Of a stretch of DNA of 34,401 nt, positions 34,274 to 34,401 are shown piece by piece. Source of the DNA: Trichomonas tenax (taxonomy: Eukaryota; Parabasalia; Trichomonadida; Trichomonadidae); NCBI GenBank assembly GCA_023091735.1, contig JALKBU010000540.1, positions 1-34,401 on the forward strand, in the 5' to 3' direction. The notes beneath the pieces are model-generated. The model was not told the DNA's origin, did no database searches, and worked only from the letters and a program-made list of their open reading frames with translations. Every line of letters starts with the position of its first letter. Positions within the stretch are counted from its first letter, which is position 1. The position numbers and the translations under genes were made by a program.

Positions 34274-34401
34274 GCATGAACTCTGATGGGCCACCAATTC
34301 GAATGGTCCCGCAGATTCTTGTAAATGAAGACACAGTGCCCCACGGGGTCTCTAATAGCATATCTCGCATCTTTTCACCTGGATTCCACAAGATATCAGA
34401 T
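34274..34401. other. Higher-GC segment with open frames on both strands, cut by the window edge
   Basis: About 47% G+C by my count, against roughly 25-30% in the surrounding DNA. A plus frame starts at ATG 34276 (MNSDGPPIRMVPQILVNE...) and stays open for 42 codons to the edge. A minus frame (...LWNPGEKMRDMLLE...WGTVSS...) is also open and would end inside the tRNA gene. I cannot choose between a gene start, a mobile-element end next to the tRNA, or another repeat. Confidence 0.35.

Overview
The window looks like nuclear DNA of a flagellated, gene-dense, AT-rich protist, most probably a parabasalid (Trichomonas/Tritrichomonas type). The evidence is: almost intron-free eukaryotic genes with short spacers; TCA-centred initiator-like sequences just upstream of several ATGs; relics of the DUF3447-ankyrin and BspA-like leucine-rich repeat families that are greatly expanded in trichomonads; a ciliary transition-zone B9 protein; and BRF1, RPA3 and BET-type proteins. 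Family calls come from reading translations by eye, with no database search.

Layout. 1-2031: edge of a possible minus-strand gene, a short BET-like bromodomain protein, and a convergent Q/P-rich protein. 2032-8578: a START-domain lipid-binding protein, a PQ-loop membrane protein and a Ste24-like CAAX protease homologue that has lost two zinc ligands, separated by long AT-rich spacers. 8579-14350: an accessory, decaying region with a truncated ankyrin-family gene joined head-on to a BspA-like fragment, an unusual element of about 1.2 kb, a pseudogene broken by in-frame stops, and scraps. 14369-22252: a Hobbit/SABRE/FMP27-like bridge lipid-transfer protein, a PPP phosphatase and a coiled-coil protein. 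23255-26369: a RAD51 paralogue convergent with RPA3, then BRF1. 26611-34059: a DUF3447 ankyrin protein, an SLC66A2/Any1-like membrane protein, a reticulon-like protein, B9D1, a thioredoxin-fold protein without CxxC, and a type II membrane protein with a faint GT61-like C-terminus. 34190-34263: tRNA-Arg(ACG), followed at once by a segment of much higher GC running off the window.

The most unusual object is the element at about 10318-11506. Imperfect terminal inverted repeats of about 70 bp enclose seven long hairpins of two alternating types (A-B-A-B-A-B-A). Their centres lie 120-126 bp apart. Pairing is kept even where stem sequences differ completely (A2 versus A1/A3/A4; B1 versus B2/B3), type A keeps a conserved loop, and the spacers repeat a TTCGAYGCA-like word. 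There is no convincing coding potential. It could be a non-autonomous foldback transposon, a template for structured or small RNAs, or an array of cruciform protein-binding sites.

A second recurring signal is a 13-bp near-palindrome, consensus TTTACATGTCAAA, clustered upstream of many genes and often oriented with the nearest gene. Several genes serve membrane and lipid handling (START, Hobbit-like, two PQ-loop proteins, reticulon-like) and several serve nuclear processes (BET-like, RAD51 paralogue, RPA3, BRF1, tRNA). I see no operon-like organisation.
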